Source of the DNA: an uncultured Selenomonadales bacterium
GTDB taxonomy: Bacteria > Bacillota > Negativicutes > Selenomonadales > Selenomonadaceae
Assembly (NCBI GenBank): GCA_937877655.1
Contig: CALFJC010000152.1
Location: 1 to 40,137, forward strand
Length of the DNA: 40,137 bases
Direction of reading: 5' to 3'
The translations under genes and the position numbers were made by a program. Of the stretch, positions 9,078 to 17,468 are shown in pieces. Below the pieces are notes generated by a model. That model saw only the letters and a program-made list of their open reading frames with translations. It made no database searches and was not told where the DNA came from. Numbering within the stretch: position 1 is the first letter of the stretch; each line of letters opens with the position of its first letter.

Positions 9078-10847
9078 TTATCTGCTTACATTTCTAATCT
9101 TGTGAACTCTCAACTTATCAAGCCATTGCCAAACTTTTAACTGAATCTGCGCAAAATCTCCGACGCGGCGGATAATTACCCGATCATAAATCGAAGAATC
9201 GCCGACAACCTCCGCCGTCACAACAAATTCCGTCGCCTTGCCGAAATTCAAAATTATTTCGCCGTCCGTCAAAATTTCCGTCAAAATGTTTTCCTCGCAA
9301 GCCGTAACGGAAATTTTAATCGGCAAATCGACATGAAAACGATAAATTCCCAACGAAATTTTATCGATTTCGTAAGGTACGGCGTATTGGTAAATGAAAT
9401 TATCTTTGGCAGTGATTTTTATGAACGGCGGAATTTTGCGGAGCGGCTCGGCATTGGCAAAAAATTCCACTTCGGCAAGCCCGAAATTTTTTCCCGCATT
9501 CGGCGCAGAAATTTCAGCCCGCGTTACAAAAATTTTTTCAACGTCAAGCACGAGCGGACGCCCGCAACTCGGCAATTCCGCGCAGATTTTTTTAACATTA
9601 TCTAAATAAATTCCCGCCTTGTCAATCACGGCTTGAGGATTGGCAAGTTCAAGGCGCAAAAAAATTTTTTCGGGCAAATCGTCAAGAGGATTGCCGTAAA
9701 TCACGATTTTTTGAACTTGAACGGGCTCTTTCCACTCGAAAAAGATTTTTTTCTGCGAATCGGAAGGTTGCCACAAATTATTTTCAATCTGCGCGGGCGA
9801 AATATCGACATTTTTTGTATCAATGATTTTAAAATCGCAAACTTTGGAGGCATCGCCCGAAGTCGCGCCGATTTTTGCAGAAAAAGTTTGACTGTCCGTT
9901 CGTCGTTCAAAAAAAATCTCGTCTGAATTCAAAATTCTAAGCGCATTCCATTCGTTTCTTTGAGATTTATGCGCAAAAATCGCTTCGGCAACGGGATTAT
10001 CTTTCAAAATCGGTTGACGACAAGTCTCCGCAACGGGAAAACGCACGCGATTTTCCCAAACATAATTGGCGCGGTCGATAAAATCAAAATCGTAAGTGTC
10101 GGTCTCACCGAGTTTTGGTTTTTTCGTGGCGCGGAGATTTGTCGCATAAAAATCGGGCGCGGCAGTAAAAGCCGTCGCATAAGCAAATTTTTTATAAACT
10201 TCGGGGCGATAATCGTTGCGCGCCGATAAAATTTCGCCCAAAACTTCTTCAAACAAAACAGACAGGGCACGATGGTCGGCGTGACTGTCAAAGTCTACGC
10301 AAAAAATAATGTTCGCCCGCAGTTCGAGCAAAAGATTTTTCAAATCGCGCTTGAAATTTTCGCGGGTATAGGGGCTGTGCTTGCCGAAAGTTTTTTTTGC
10401 ATAATCGACAAAATTTTTTGCCGCATAAGTTTCGACGTGCCCGGCGGGAGATTTCGTCGGAGTTTCTGCGGAAAAAATATGCGGGTTGCCCTTGCCGTTG
10501 AAAGTGTCGCCGTAGCCGAGGAAAATTATATTTTCGCCGGGAACGCCCAAAATTTTCAGCGCGTCAACCGCTTCTTGCGCCCGAATCTCCGCAGGATTTT
10601 CAAAGTCGCCGTTGGTCGAATACGCTACAAAAATTTCCGCCTTCGCCGCCGCCAAATTCAAAATCATGTTGCCCGCAATGTTAATTTCATCGTCGGGGTG
10701 CGGTGCCAAAATCAAAACTCGCGTCCCGAAATAACTTTTGTCGAAAAACGAATTGCCCGCCGTCAAAATCTCTTCCGCCTGAACTTTTTCGCCCATAAGC
10801 GCGATTACTCCGCAAACCTCCGATTCAAAAATTTTTTTGTCGTCCAA
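9078..10847 (-). CDS. PIG-L family deacetylase with C-terminal beta-sandwich domains
   Basis: From TTG 10847 the protein has 589 residues. This start has GGGAGG seven bases upstream, whereas a TTG at 10901 has none. The PIG-L/LmbE zinc motif PHPDDE is at residues 49-54, with the second motif DFDSHADHRALSVLF near 185-200; this family removes N-acetyl groups from GlcNAc-type sugars. The C-terminal half is rich in beta strands with a discoidin-like pattern (NLWQPSDSQKKIFFEWKEPV) and may bind glycan. No clear signal peptide is present. Its place in the LPS run suggests deacetylation of a glycan precursor; the substrate is unknown. Its last 17 codons are duplicated downstream beyond a repeat element. 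Confidence 0.85.
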   Translation of the reverse strand: MDDKKIFESEVCGVIALMGEKVQAEEILTAGNSFFDKSYFGTRVLILAPHPDDEINIAGNMILNLAAAKAEIFVAYSTNGDFENPAEIRAQEAVDALKILGVPGENIIFLGYGDTFNGKGNPHIFSAETPTKSPAGHVETYAAKNFVDYAKKTFGKHSPYTRENFKRDLKNLLLELRANIIFCVDFDSHADHRALSVLFEEVLGEILSARNDYRPEVYKKFAYATAFTAAPDFYATNLRATKKPKLGETDTYDFDFIDRANYVWENRVRFPVAETCRQPILKDNPVAEAIFAHKSQRNEWNALRILNSDEIFFERRTDSQTFSAKIGATSGDASKVCDFKIIDTKNVDISPAQIENNLWQPSDSQKKIFFEWKEPVQVQKIVIYGNPLDDLPEKIFLRLELANPQAVIDKAGIYLDNVKKICAELPSCGRPLVLDVEKIFVTRAEISAPNAGKNFGLAEVEFFANAEPLRKIPPFIKITAKDNFIYQYAVPYEIDKISLGIYRFHVDLPIKISVTACEENILTEILTDGEIILNFGKATEFVVTAEVVGDSSIYDRVIIRRVGDFAQIQLKVWQWLDKLRVHKIRNVSR

Positions 10848-10937
10848 ATCCTCACCTCCCAAAAAAAATTTAAGCGATAGATAAAAAAAAGTCAACGCCA
10901 AAATTTTTTGCCGCCGACTTAAAATTTCTGTCGCTTT

Positions 10938-12062
10938 TTATTTTGCCGCGATTATCTCCGCCAATTTCGGAATGACAATCGAAAAATCGCAAGTCTCCCG
11001 AATCAATTTTGCCGCCCGCTCGCCGAAAATTTTTCTGCGCTCCTCATCTTCAAACAAAAGAGAAATTTTCTCCGCAAATGCCGCCGCGTCCTCCGAATAA
11101 ACGCGGTAGCCGTTCACGTCATTTTCTATCACGTCTTCGCAACCGCCAATGTCGCTCGTGACTGCCGGTAAGCCGCTCGACATCGCTTCCAATAACGAAG
11201 TCGGCAAGCCTTCATGCCGCGACGGGAAAATATACACGTCCGCCATTTGATAAAATTCTTGCGGCGCGTCCACTTCGCCGATAACTTTTATCGAATCGTC
11301 AAGCTCGGCGGAAAGTTTTCGCAACTCGTCAAGCAATTCATTTATGCCGCCGCCCACAACAAATAAAATTGCTCGCGGAAATTTTTTGTGCAAAATTTTC
11401 CACACGTCCTGCAACGTGTCAACGCCCTTATCTTTAACAATCCTTGCGCAGAAAAGCAAAATTTTTTGTTCGGGCTCGACGCCGTGAGAAATTTTCAACT
11501 CGCGCCGCCGCGCAGAATTTGATTCGGGATATTTTTTCGTATCGATACCGTGCGGCAGGATTGAAATTTTTTCGGGAGAAATGCCGCCGCTCTCAATAAA
11601 GCCGTCGCGAATTTCTTTTGTCGTCGCAACGTAATTTGTGCACTTCGCCAAAATTTTATTCCGCCAATTTTTATTTGAGGAAAAAATCTCCGCCTTGCCC
11701 GTCAGAGCCAATGTCACGGGCTTATTGAAAAATTTCGCGAACAAAATCGCCCAAACAGAAAATTTCGGCGTCCCGATTATGTAAAAGGCGTCAATGTCTC
11801 TGTGCGTCGTGAAAAGGCGCAAAAAAATTTCCAGCCAACGAAAAGGCGCGTGCAACCTCACCAAATCTATTCTGTTCAAATTTTCTCGCGCCGCCGTGAA
11901 AAAAAATCTTTTCTTCGTCATAATCGTGACGCGGTGTCCGAGTTTGATAAGTTGGAGCGCGTGATTTTCGCCGTGAATTTCCGCGCCGCTTTTTGTCGGA
12001 CGCCCGTCGGGCAAAAATTTTTTCCCAACAGCAAAATCTTTTATCAGCAAACAAATATTCAT
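10938..12062 (-). CDS. Glycosyltransferase family 4 (GT-B)
   Basis: A 374-residue GT-B protein. The N-terminal acceptor domain contains KSGAEIHGENHALQLIKLGHRVT. The C-terminal donor domain has LFCARIVKDKGVDTL, and the retaining-enzyme signature VYIFPSRHEGLPTSLLEAMSSGLPAV followed by GGCEDVIENDVNG. This is typical of GT4 enzymes that use nucleotide sugars in LPS or capsule synthesis. Its ATG overlaps the stop of the GT9 gene by four bases (ATGA), so translation is probably coupled. Sugar specificity cannot be read from sequence. Confidence 0.9.
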   Translation of the reverse strand: MNICLLIKDFAVGKKFLPDGRPTKSGAEIHGENHALQLIKLGHRVTIMTKKRFFFTAARENLNRIDLVRLHAPFRWLEIFLRLFTTHRDIDAFYIIGTPKFSVWAILFAKFFNKPVTLALTGKAEIFSSNKNWRNKILAKCTNYVATTKEIRDGFIESGGISPEKISILPHGIDTKKYPESNSARRRELKISHGVEPEQKILLFCARIVKDKGVDTLQDVWKILHKKFPRAILFVVGGGINELLDELRKLSAELDDSIKVIGEVDAPQEFYQMADVYIFPSRHEGLPTSLLEAMSSGLPAVTSDIGGCEDVIENDVNGYRVYSEDAAAFAEKISLLFEDEERRKIFGERAAKLIRETCDFSIVIPKLAEIIAAK

Positions 12063-13084
12063 GATTCACCCAAAAATTTTATCGCAACGTCGATAACCTG
12101 CGCGGGCATGACATTTTGAAGACAACGCGGCTCGTCGCAAATTTTTTTTGTGCAAGGACAACACGGCTCGCGGCTCGTCAAGGCAACGGCATTTTTATTA
12201 ATCGGATGCCAGCGGTCGGGGCTCGTGCAACCGTAAACCGTAACCATTTTAATTCCCGTCGTGGCGGCAATGTGCGTCGCGCCGGTGTCGACAGTGATAA
12301 ATAAATCTGCGCGGCGAAAAAGTTCAGCCAAATCGGTTAAGGAAGTTTCGCCGCAAAAATTTTCTGCGCCGCCTCCCATCTCCGCAATAACTTCTTCGGC
12401 ATAATCGCGGTCGTTCGGAGCACCGATGATAAAAAATGCCGCGTCAAATTTTTTTCTAAGCTCGCGGACGACTTCGGCAAAATATTCTTTGCTCCAAGTT
12501 TTGAGCGGAAAAGTTCCCTTGACACACAGCGCAATTTTAAATTTCTTTTGCGGAAGCCGCGCCATCAATTTATCTGCGACGGGAGAAATTTTTTTCGGGA
12601 AAACGGGCTCGGCGTGCCCTTCGATATTAAAAAATTTGCGGACAATTTCTTGGTAAGTCTCGGCTTGCAAAGTTTTGTTCAAGTCATGAGAAATTTCCAC
12701 AACGTCGGTATAAAGCAAAGTCACGCGGCTTTTGTTGTCGTCAAAAACTTTCGACGGGCAAACTCTGCGCGGAATCCTTGCGAAAAAAGTTATCAGCGCG
12801 GGACGAAGTTTCCTGTCGAACGAAATTGCCAAATCGAAATTTCTCCGCCAAATTTCTTTGACGAGCCCGCGCATTTTGGCAAAAGAATTTTCTTTGGCTT
12901 TGTAATCGAGAACAATCACGTCATCGACAACGGGATTATCAATGACGGCATCTTTCACAACGGGCTTGACGAGCATCGTGATTTTTGTTTCGGGGAAATT
13001 TTTTTTGATAAGCGTAAGCGCGGAAGTCGTCAACACCACGTCGCCGAGATTTACCAGCGCATTAACCAAAATATTTTTAAACAT
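12059..13084 (-). CDS. Glycosyltransferase family 9 (heptosyltransferase-like)
   Basis: The 341 residues show the ADP-heptose:LPS heptosyltransferase pattern: NALVNLGDVVLTTSALTLIK at the N-terminus, FPLKTWSKEYFAEV, then LFITVDTGATHIAATTGIKMVTVYG with the D-T-G-x-x-H donor loop. A CysCysProCys cluster near the C-terminus (EPCCPCTKKICDEPRCLQ) is common in Firmicutes GT9 proteins. This gene is a main reason to infer LPS and an outer membrane. The upstream 115 bp hold a repeat shared with the tyrA leader. Confidence 0.9.
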   Translation of the reverse strand: MFKNILVNALVNLGDVVLTTSALTLIKKNFPETKITMLVKPVVKDAVIDNPVVDDVIVLDYKAKENSFAKMRGLVKEIWRRNFDLAISFDRKLRPALITFFARIPRRVCPSKVFDDNKSRVTLLYTDVVEISHDLNKTLQAETYQEIVRKFFNIEGHAEPVFPKKISPVADKLMARLPQKKFKIALCVKGTFPLKTWSKEYFAEVVRELRKKFDAAFFIIGAPNDRDYAEEVIAEMGGGAENFCGETSLTDLAELFRRADLFITVDTGATHIAATTGIKMVTVYGCTSPDRWHPINKNAVALTSREPCCPCTKKICDEPRCLQNVMPAQVIDVAIKFLGES

Positions 13085-13106
13085 AATGAGTTCCTTTTAC
13101 GAAAAA

Positions 13107-13199
13107 ATTTTTTAAGCTAGCAATGCGCAGGCGTTGCGTACCGGCGCGGTGAGCTGCTCCGAACTGTCGAAAAGCAAGGCGCGACATTTGGATCAAGCG
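13107..13199. repeat. Junction repeat element, copy C
   Basis: On the - strand it reads ACCGCGCCGGTACGCAACGC and TGCGCATTGCTAGCTTAAAA before TTTTTTCG, closely matching the tyrA leader at 17402-17455 in the same orientation to the downstream gene. It also shares TTCGGAG-N4-CTCACCGCGC with copy B. A small CAAGCG-TGA-CGCTTG hairpin lies at its end. Confidence 0.7.
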
Positions 13200-13979
13200 T
13201 CACGCTTGCTCCGTGACGTGAACATTTTCCTTGCCGTAATAATAAAGCTTAACGTACTTCGCCATTGTATAAAAAAAATGGAAGCCCGCAAGCACGAAAC
13301 CGATTTTTCCGTCCAGAAAACCGCCGCGCAGAAAATACATTCGGAAACTCGCCCAAATCGGATGAAAAATCATGTCGAAAATATTTGCCGATTTACCCTG
13401 CTCGTGAGCTTTTTTGGCGGCAAGCGTCGTGTAAAAGTTCAGCTTGTTGAAATAATGATTCCAATCGCGGTAAGGATAATGCACGAGGTAAGAATTTTGC
13501 GGGAAATTTTTTTCTGTGCAAATGTGATGAATTTGCGGATGAACAAAGCCCGTAACATAACTGCCCTTTGTCGGAAAAAGTCGCGTGACATAATCGGGGA
13601 ACCAGCCGCCGTGTTTCAACGGTTGCCCCCAAAAATAACTCAGCCGCGCCGTTCGCCAAGCAAAATTTTTATCGTCCGTTGAGAGAACTTTTTTTATCTC
13701 GGCGGTCAAAGCGGGCGTTGCGCGTTCGTCGGCGTCGATAAAAAAAACCCAATCGAATTTCGCCTGTTGAATTGCAAAAGTTTGTTGCCCGCCCCAATCG
13801 CCGTTCAAGCCGCGTTGAATCACCGTCGCGCCGAGTTCTTTGGAAATCTGCGCGGTTGCGTCGGTGCTGAAGTCGTCGATAACAATAACTTCGTCCGCAA
13901 AATCTTTTACGCTTTTAATGCACGCGCCGATAAATTTTTCTTCATTCTTCGCCAGAATCAGCACGGATACTTTAGCCAT
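13200..13979 (-). CDS. Glycosyltransferase family 2 (WaaE/KdtX-like)
   Basis: A 259-residue GT-A protein starting at ATG 13979, which has GGAGGG upstream and overlaps the previous gene's stop by eight bases. It begins VSVLILAKNEEKFIGACI, has the donor motif VIVIDDFSTDAT, the metal-binding FFIDADERATPAL, and a membrane-associated C-terminus. The pattern resembles WaaE/KdtX beta-1,4-glucosyltransferases of LPS core synthesis, with GGWFPDYVTRLF typical of them. It is co-transcribed with the GT4 gene upstream. Confidence 0.88.
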   Translation of the reverse strand: MAKVSVLILAKNEEKFIGACIKSVKDFADEVIVIDDFSTDATAQISKELGATVIQRGLNGDWGGQQTFAIQQAKFDWVFFIDADERATPALTAEIKKVLSTDDKNFAWRTARLSYFWGQPLKHGGWFPDYVTRLFPTKGSYVTGFVHPQIHHICTEKNFPQNSYLVHYPYRDWNHYFNKLNFYTTLAAKKAHEQGKSANIFDMIFHPIWASFRMYFLRGGFLDGKIGFVLAGFHFFYTMAKYVKLYYYGKENVHVTEQA

Positions 13980-15117
13980 TGGAACCCTCCAAAATAATTT
14001 TTTCAAGCCTCTTGGCAAAACTTTTTGGGGAAAAATCTTCTCCCGCCGCCCGCAAATTTTTTTCGTACACGAGAAAATTTTTGTCGAAGTCATTTATAAA
14101 ACTCTCAAGCACGCGAGCCAAATCGTCAAGGTTGCCGCTTTGAAAAGTTTCTCCGACGCGATAGAGATCGAAAACTTCGGGATTCATATCATCGCTTGCG
14201 ACAACGGGCTTGCCGAAGCCTATTGCCGTGAAAAGCATTCCGCCCCAATGATAACGATAACGCGGCGAAGAATACGGCATCAACAGCGCGTCCACATTCA
14301 AAATTGCCCGTTGCCACTCCGCGCCGATTAATCCTTTGTGCAAAAAACTTAAGCCTTCGACGCCTTGATATTGCCGAATAATTTTTTCAAAGTCCTCCGC
14401 GTCTTCTTCATGCATTGTAGAGCCCTGAACCAGCAACTCAACTTTGCGCGTGTAATTTCCCTTCAAAAAAACTTCCAAAAGTCCGCGCAGATTTTTTTCC
14501 CGCCGATATTGTCCGAAAAAGCCAACCTTCAAACAATTAGGAATTAGGAATGAGGAATTAGGAATGTTTATGTCACGAGCCGTGTAAGTCGGCGGATAAA
14601 TCGTAAAAATGTTGTCGCGCCGCTCGCCGAAAATGTTATCGGAAAAAGTCAAGACAACCGCCTTGATATTTTTATTCTCCGAAAGATTATCAGCCGCCGC
14701 CAAAAATTTTGGAGCTTCGGCGGGATTAATTCCGTGCAAAATAAAAATCAGCGGCACCGAAATTTTTTTCAAGTCGCTGTGATTCAATGCCCGCAAATAT
14801 CTGTAAGTCGAAGTGGGAACAATCAGCGCGTCGAAATTTTTTTTTGCGTCGAAAAGCTGGCTGTACCAACGCTGACGATTAATCTCGCGCTTTGCCGTCG
14901 CAAAAATTTTTTTCAGCCCGCGAGAGTTCGTATAAGTCACGGCGTCGCCCTTGAGTCTGTGGACGGGCGTTTGATAATCGAATTGGAAAGTAAAATTCTG
15001 CGGGACGTAAAACTCGACTTCGTGACCGAGCCCGCGAAATTCCTCAACCAAAATTCTGTCGAACTCCACTTCGTGACCGCCGGGCGTCATTATGTTTTCA
15101 AATATCGCAAGCCGCAT
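13972..15117 (-). CDS. GT-B glycosyltransferase (GT4-like) with an in-frame repeat insertion
   Basis: The 381-residue protein has an N-terminal MTPGGHEVEFDRILVEEFRG segment, and a donor domain with LKVGFFGQYRREKNLRGLLE, VDALLMPYSSPRYRYHWGG and FGKPVVASDDMNPEVF. ATG 15117 has AAAGGA upstream and overlaps the VirK gene by 20 bp. Between the two Rossmann halves lies NIPNSSFLIPNC, encoded by an ATTAGGAAT-type repeat (14537-14570) found between genes elsewhere in the window. The insertion falls in a loop before the second domain, so function could be kept. Confidence 0.8.
   Translation of the reverse strand: MRLAIFENIMTPGGHEVEFDRILVEEFRGLGHEVEFYVPQNFTFQFDYQTPVHRLKGDAVTYTNSRGLKKIFATAKREINRQRWYSQLFDAKKNFDALIVPTSTYRYLRALNHSDLKKISVPLIFILHGINPAEAPKFLAAADNLSENKNIKAVVLTFSDNIFGERRDNIFTIYPPTYTARDINIPNSSFLIPNCLKVGFFGQYRREKNLRGLLEVFLKGNYTRKVELLVQGSTMHEEDAEDFEKIIRQYQGVEGLSFLHKGLIGAEWQRAILNVDALLMPYSSPRYRYHWGGMLFTAIGFGKPVVASDDMNPEVFDLYRVGETFQSGNLDDLARVLESFINDFDKNFLVYEKNLRAAGEDFSPKSFAKRLEKIILEGSNG
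14537..14570. repeat. ATTAGGAAT-type dispersed repeat inside a CDS
   Basis: Three to four copies of (G)AATTAGGAAT(G) in tandem, the same motif as at 32913-32945 and 40011-40020. Here it is in frame within a glycosyltransferase gene. Confidence 0.85.
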
Positions 15118-16021
15118 TTTTAAATCCTTTCAATGTTTTGTCAATCGCCGCGTCCATTTCGTCCAGCAAAGCAAATCGCCGCCGATATTGCGCCCGCTTG
15201 TGCGAAGGAATTTCCTCAAAAGTTTTTCGCGTCTCAATCAGCGGCAATTCGTAAAATCTTTTATCGCTCGTCGGAGTGCCGCCCGCTTCCTGCCAAAAAT
15301 CGCTGAACGAAGTTTTCAATTTTCTGTCGCGGCGCAAGTGATTATTTGCGTAATAACCTTCGTTCGTGACGGCAAAAATTTTTTTCAAGCCTAAACTTCT
15401 TGCCACAGCCTGCGCGGCGTAGAGGATTAAATTTTTTGTTCGGTAAGCGTGACATTTTTTCGTTATGCGCTTGACGAGTTCTTTTGCGTCTTCAACATTT
15501 GGACCTTGCATTGCGCCAATCCACATTGCCCAATCGCCGTCGGAAGTTCGCGCTATCCAAAACAAAATTTGATAGACGGGAATTTCATTCGGCAAATCGA
15601 ACATTACAGCCGCAAGTCCTTCTTTACGTTGCCCCGACTCCGCGCAGAGTACCAATTTCATTTCGCCCAAAGTTTCATCGAGCGGCATTTTCCACAGTTC
15701 AATTTTCTTGTCGCCGTAAAGCCTCAGCAAAAAATCTTCGTTCAGCCGCGCAGATAAAAATTGCATATGCTCTTCAATCAGCCGCGCCCGTTCCTCGAAT
15801 GTCGACCGATAATAAAAAAATGCCCGCGTCGCCTGTTCATAGACAAAAGGATAACCGTCCGCAATTTTTTTTAACAGCTCCGATTGCGCAAAAAATTTTT
15901 CAAGGCGATTCATGCGTTGCGGGTGCAGACAACATCTCGCCACGAAAACTGCAAATCGGTGTGCTTCTCGCGGATTGTTCAGATCGTAAATTTTTTTTCC
16001 AAGTTCAATGAAGTTACCCAT
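15098..16021 (-). CDS. VirK/YbjX family protein (DUF535)
   Basis: A 307-residue protein of the VirK/YbjX family. The signature region is FSDFWQEAGGTP, then FYELPLIETRKTFEEIPSHK and RAQYRRRFALLDEMD; LILYAAQAVARSLGLKKIFAVTN precedes it. Family members affect outer-membrane/LPS properties in enterobacteria; the biochemical role is unknown. It is the first gene of the long - strand run. ATG 16021 is preferred over GTG 16057 because a promoter (16048-16076) places the likely transcription start near 16041, downstream of that GTG. Confidence 0.87.
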   Translation of the reverse strand: MGNFIELGKKIYDLNNPREAHRFAVFVARCCLHPQRMNRLEKFFAQSELLKKIADGYPFVYEQATRAFFYYRSTFEERARLIEEHMQFLSARLNEDFLLRLYGDKKIELWKMPLDETLGEMKLVLCAESGQRKEGLAAVMFDLPNEIPVYQILFWIARTSDGDWAMWIGAMQGPNVEDAKELVKRITKKCHAYRTKNLILYAAQAVARSLGLKKIFAVTNEGYYANNHLRRDRKLKTSFSDFWQEAGGTPTSDKRFYELPLIETRKTFEEIPSHKRAQYRRRFALLDEMDAAIDKTLKGFKNAACDI

Positions 16022-16047
16022 AATTTTTTCCCGTAATTTTTTTTGAA

Positions 16048-16076
16048 AGTCTAACACAGGCGGAAAATTTTTTCAA
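16048..16076 (-). promoter_or_regulatory. Sigma-A-type promoter of the glycan/ATPase operon
   Basis: -35 TTGAAA (16071-16076), 17 bp spacer, -10 TAGACT (16048-16053) preceded by TGTG. It faces the VirK gene. Confidence 0.6.
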
Positions 16077-16120
16077 TAAACGGCAAGGAAGTGAGTTTGA
16101 TTGTAACGCCAAAATAATTT

Positions 16121-16149
16121 TTGCATTTCTGCGCAATAAGGTTTACAAT
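16121..16149 (+). promoter_or_regulatory. Sigma-A-type promoter of aroF-tyrA
   Basis: -35 TTGCAT (16121-16126), 17 bp spacer, -10 TACAAT (16144-16149). The leader to aroF is about 140 nt. Confidence 0.6.
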
Positions 16150-16202
16150 GAATTAAATTTTAGCAGCATGATAATTGCAGTCTTTTTTAATCATCATAAC
16201 AG

Positions 16203-16236
16203 AAAAAAATCCTCCGCTCGGAGGGTAAATTTTTGA
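16203..16236 (+). terminator. Leader hairpin before aroF (possible attenuator)
   Basis: A CCTCC/GGAGG hairpin with a GCTC loop (16211-16224) followed by GTAAATTTTT. It lies inside the aroF leader, so it could attenuate transcription; no T-box or leader peptide rich in aromatic codons was recognised. Confidence 0.35.
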
Positions 16237-16295
16237 AGAAAAAATCCGGCTTAAGATATTTGCCATTTTATCAGTGATTTAAGGAGAGATTTTTT

Positions 16296-17309
16296 ATGAT
16301 TGTAGTAATGAAACCCGGCTCGACTAAGGAAAATTTGTCGGCAGTCGTGAAGAAAATTGAATCGGCAGGATTGCGGACACATCTTTCCAAAGGCGAGGAA
16401 GTAACAATCGTCGGAGTCATCGGCGACAAAAAAATTATCGCCAATCTTGAATTGCAAATGATGGCGGGCGTCGATAAAACCGTTCGTATAACCGAGAAAT
16501 ATAAACTCGTCAGCCGCGATTTTCATCCCGAAGATACGATAATCGACGCGGGCGGCGTAAAAATCGGCGGCAAAGAAGTTGTCGTGATGGCAGGTCCCTG
16601 CGCGGTCGAAAGTTTGGAGCAACTTCGCGAGGCGGCGGCGGCTGTCAAAGCTTGCGGAGCAAAATTTCTGCGCGGCGGAGCATTCAAACCCAGAACTTCG
16701 CCCTATGATTTTCAAGGACTCGGCGAAGGCGGCTTGAAACTTTTGCGGCAAGTTGCGGACGAATTTGATCTGCGCGTCGTCACGGAGATTGTCGATAAAG
16801 ATGACATAGAAATTTTTTGCAACTACGCCGATATTCTCCAAGTCGGAGCAAGAAACATGCAAAACTTTCAAATGCTTAAGGCTCTAGGCAAATGTTCAAA
16901 GCCGATTTTGTTAAAGCGCGGGCTCTCCGCAACCATTTCCGAATGGTTAAACGCGGCGGAATACATTATGAGCGGCGGCAATGAACAAGTTATCTTCTGT
17001 GAGCGCGGAATTCGTACTTACGAAACTTTTACACGCAACACTTTGGACTTGTCGGCGGTCGCGGCGGTTAAAGAACTGTCGCATTTGCCGATTGTGGTAG
17101 ATCCTTCGCACGGAACGGGGCGTTGGAAAATGGTTGCGCCTATGGCAAGAGCCGCTATCGCCGCCGGAGCCGACGGTTTGATTATCGAAGTGCATCCTCA
17201 TCCCGAAAAAGCACTTTCAGACGGAGATCAATCTCTCACGCCCGAAGCTTTCAAGGAATTAATGGAAAGTCTCGGCGGCATTGCCAAAGTCATGAAGAAA
17301 ACGATATGA
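16296..17309 (+). CDS. aroF: 3-deoxy-7-phosphoheptulonate synthase (DAHP synthase, type I beta)
   Basis: This enzyme condenses phosphoenolpyruvate and erythrose 4-phosphate, the first step of the shikimate pathway. The 337 residues comprise an N-terminal ferredoxin-like domain (1-70, MIVVMKPGSTKENLSAVV) typical of the AroA(Thermotoga)/AroF type. The TIM barrel has VVVMAGPCAVESLEQL, KFLRGGAFKPRTSPYDFQG, LKRGLSATISEWLNAAEYI, and DPSHGTGRWKMV. The ribosome site AAGGAGA is well placed. Its stop overlaps a truncated copy of the tyrA start (ATGA), which points to an ancestral aroF-tyrA overlap. Confidence 0.96.
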   Translation: MIVVMKPGSTKENLSAVVKKIESAGLRTHLSKGEEVTIVGVIGDKKIIANLELQMMAGVDKTVRITEKYKLVSRDFHPEDTIIDAGGVKIGGKEVVVMAGPCAVESLEQLREAAAAVKACGAKFLRGGAFKPRTSPYDFQGLGEGGLKLLRQVADEFDLRVVTEIVDKDDIEIFCNYADILQVGARNMQNFQMLKALGKCSKPILLKRGLSATISEWLNAAEYIMSGGNEQVIFCERGIRTYETFTRNTLDLSAVAAVKELSHLPIVVDPSHGTGRWKMVAPMARAAIAAGADGLIIEVHPHPEKALSDGDQSLTPEAFKELMESLGGIAKVMKKTI

Positions 17310-17338
17310 AACTCGCAATTATCGGCGGTTACTTTTAA
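17306..17338 (+). pseudogene. Truncated duplicate of the tyrA 5' end
   Basis: Encodes MKLAIIGGYF and a stop. Its first 22 bases are identical to the tyrA start at 17469-17490. It overlaps the aroF stop codon by four bases. Too short to be functional. Confidence 0.85.
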
Positions 17339-17460
17339 AAAGCCCGCTTTAAAAGCGGGGGGAACAGCGGTCGCGCTCCTGTGTTAAAAAAAGTTTGAAG
17401 CCCTTCGCCGCGACGGAACGCAACGCTGGCGCATTGCCGGCTTAATAATTTTTTCGGAGG
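17339..17460. repeat. Junction repeat element, copy A
   Basis: Contains the palindrome CCCGCTTTAAAAGCGGG, then GAACAGCGGTCGCGCTCC (shared with copy B at 9000-9077). Further on are ACGGAACGCAACGC and GGCGCATTGCCGGCTTAA followed by TTTTTTCGGAGG (shared with copy C). It lies between two copies of the tyrA start and supplies the present tyrA ribosome-binding site. Confidence 0.8.
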
Positions 17461-17468
17461 ATTTTGAA

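Noticed and set aside
10272..10880. 202-codon + strand frame
   Set aside because: Antisense shadow of the PIG-L gene whose zinc motifs are on the - strand; the composition is implausible for a protein.
13107..13199. tRNA or structured RNA gene
   Set aside because: No cloverleaf could be drawn; similarity to the tyrA leader shows it is a dispersed repeat.
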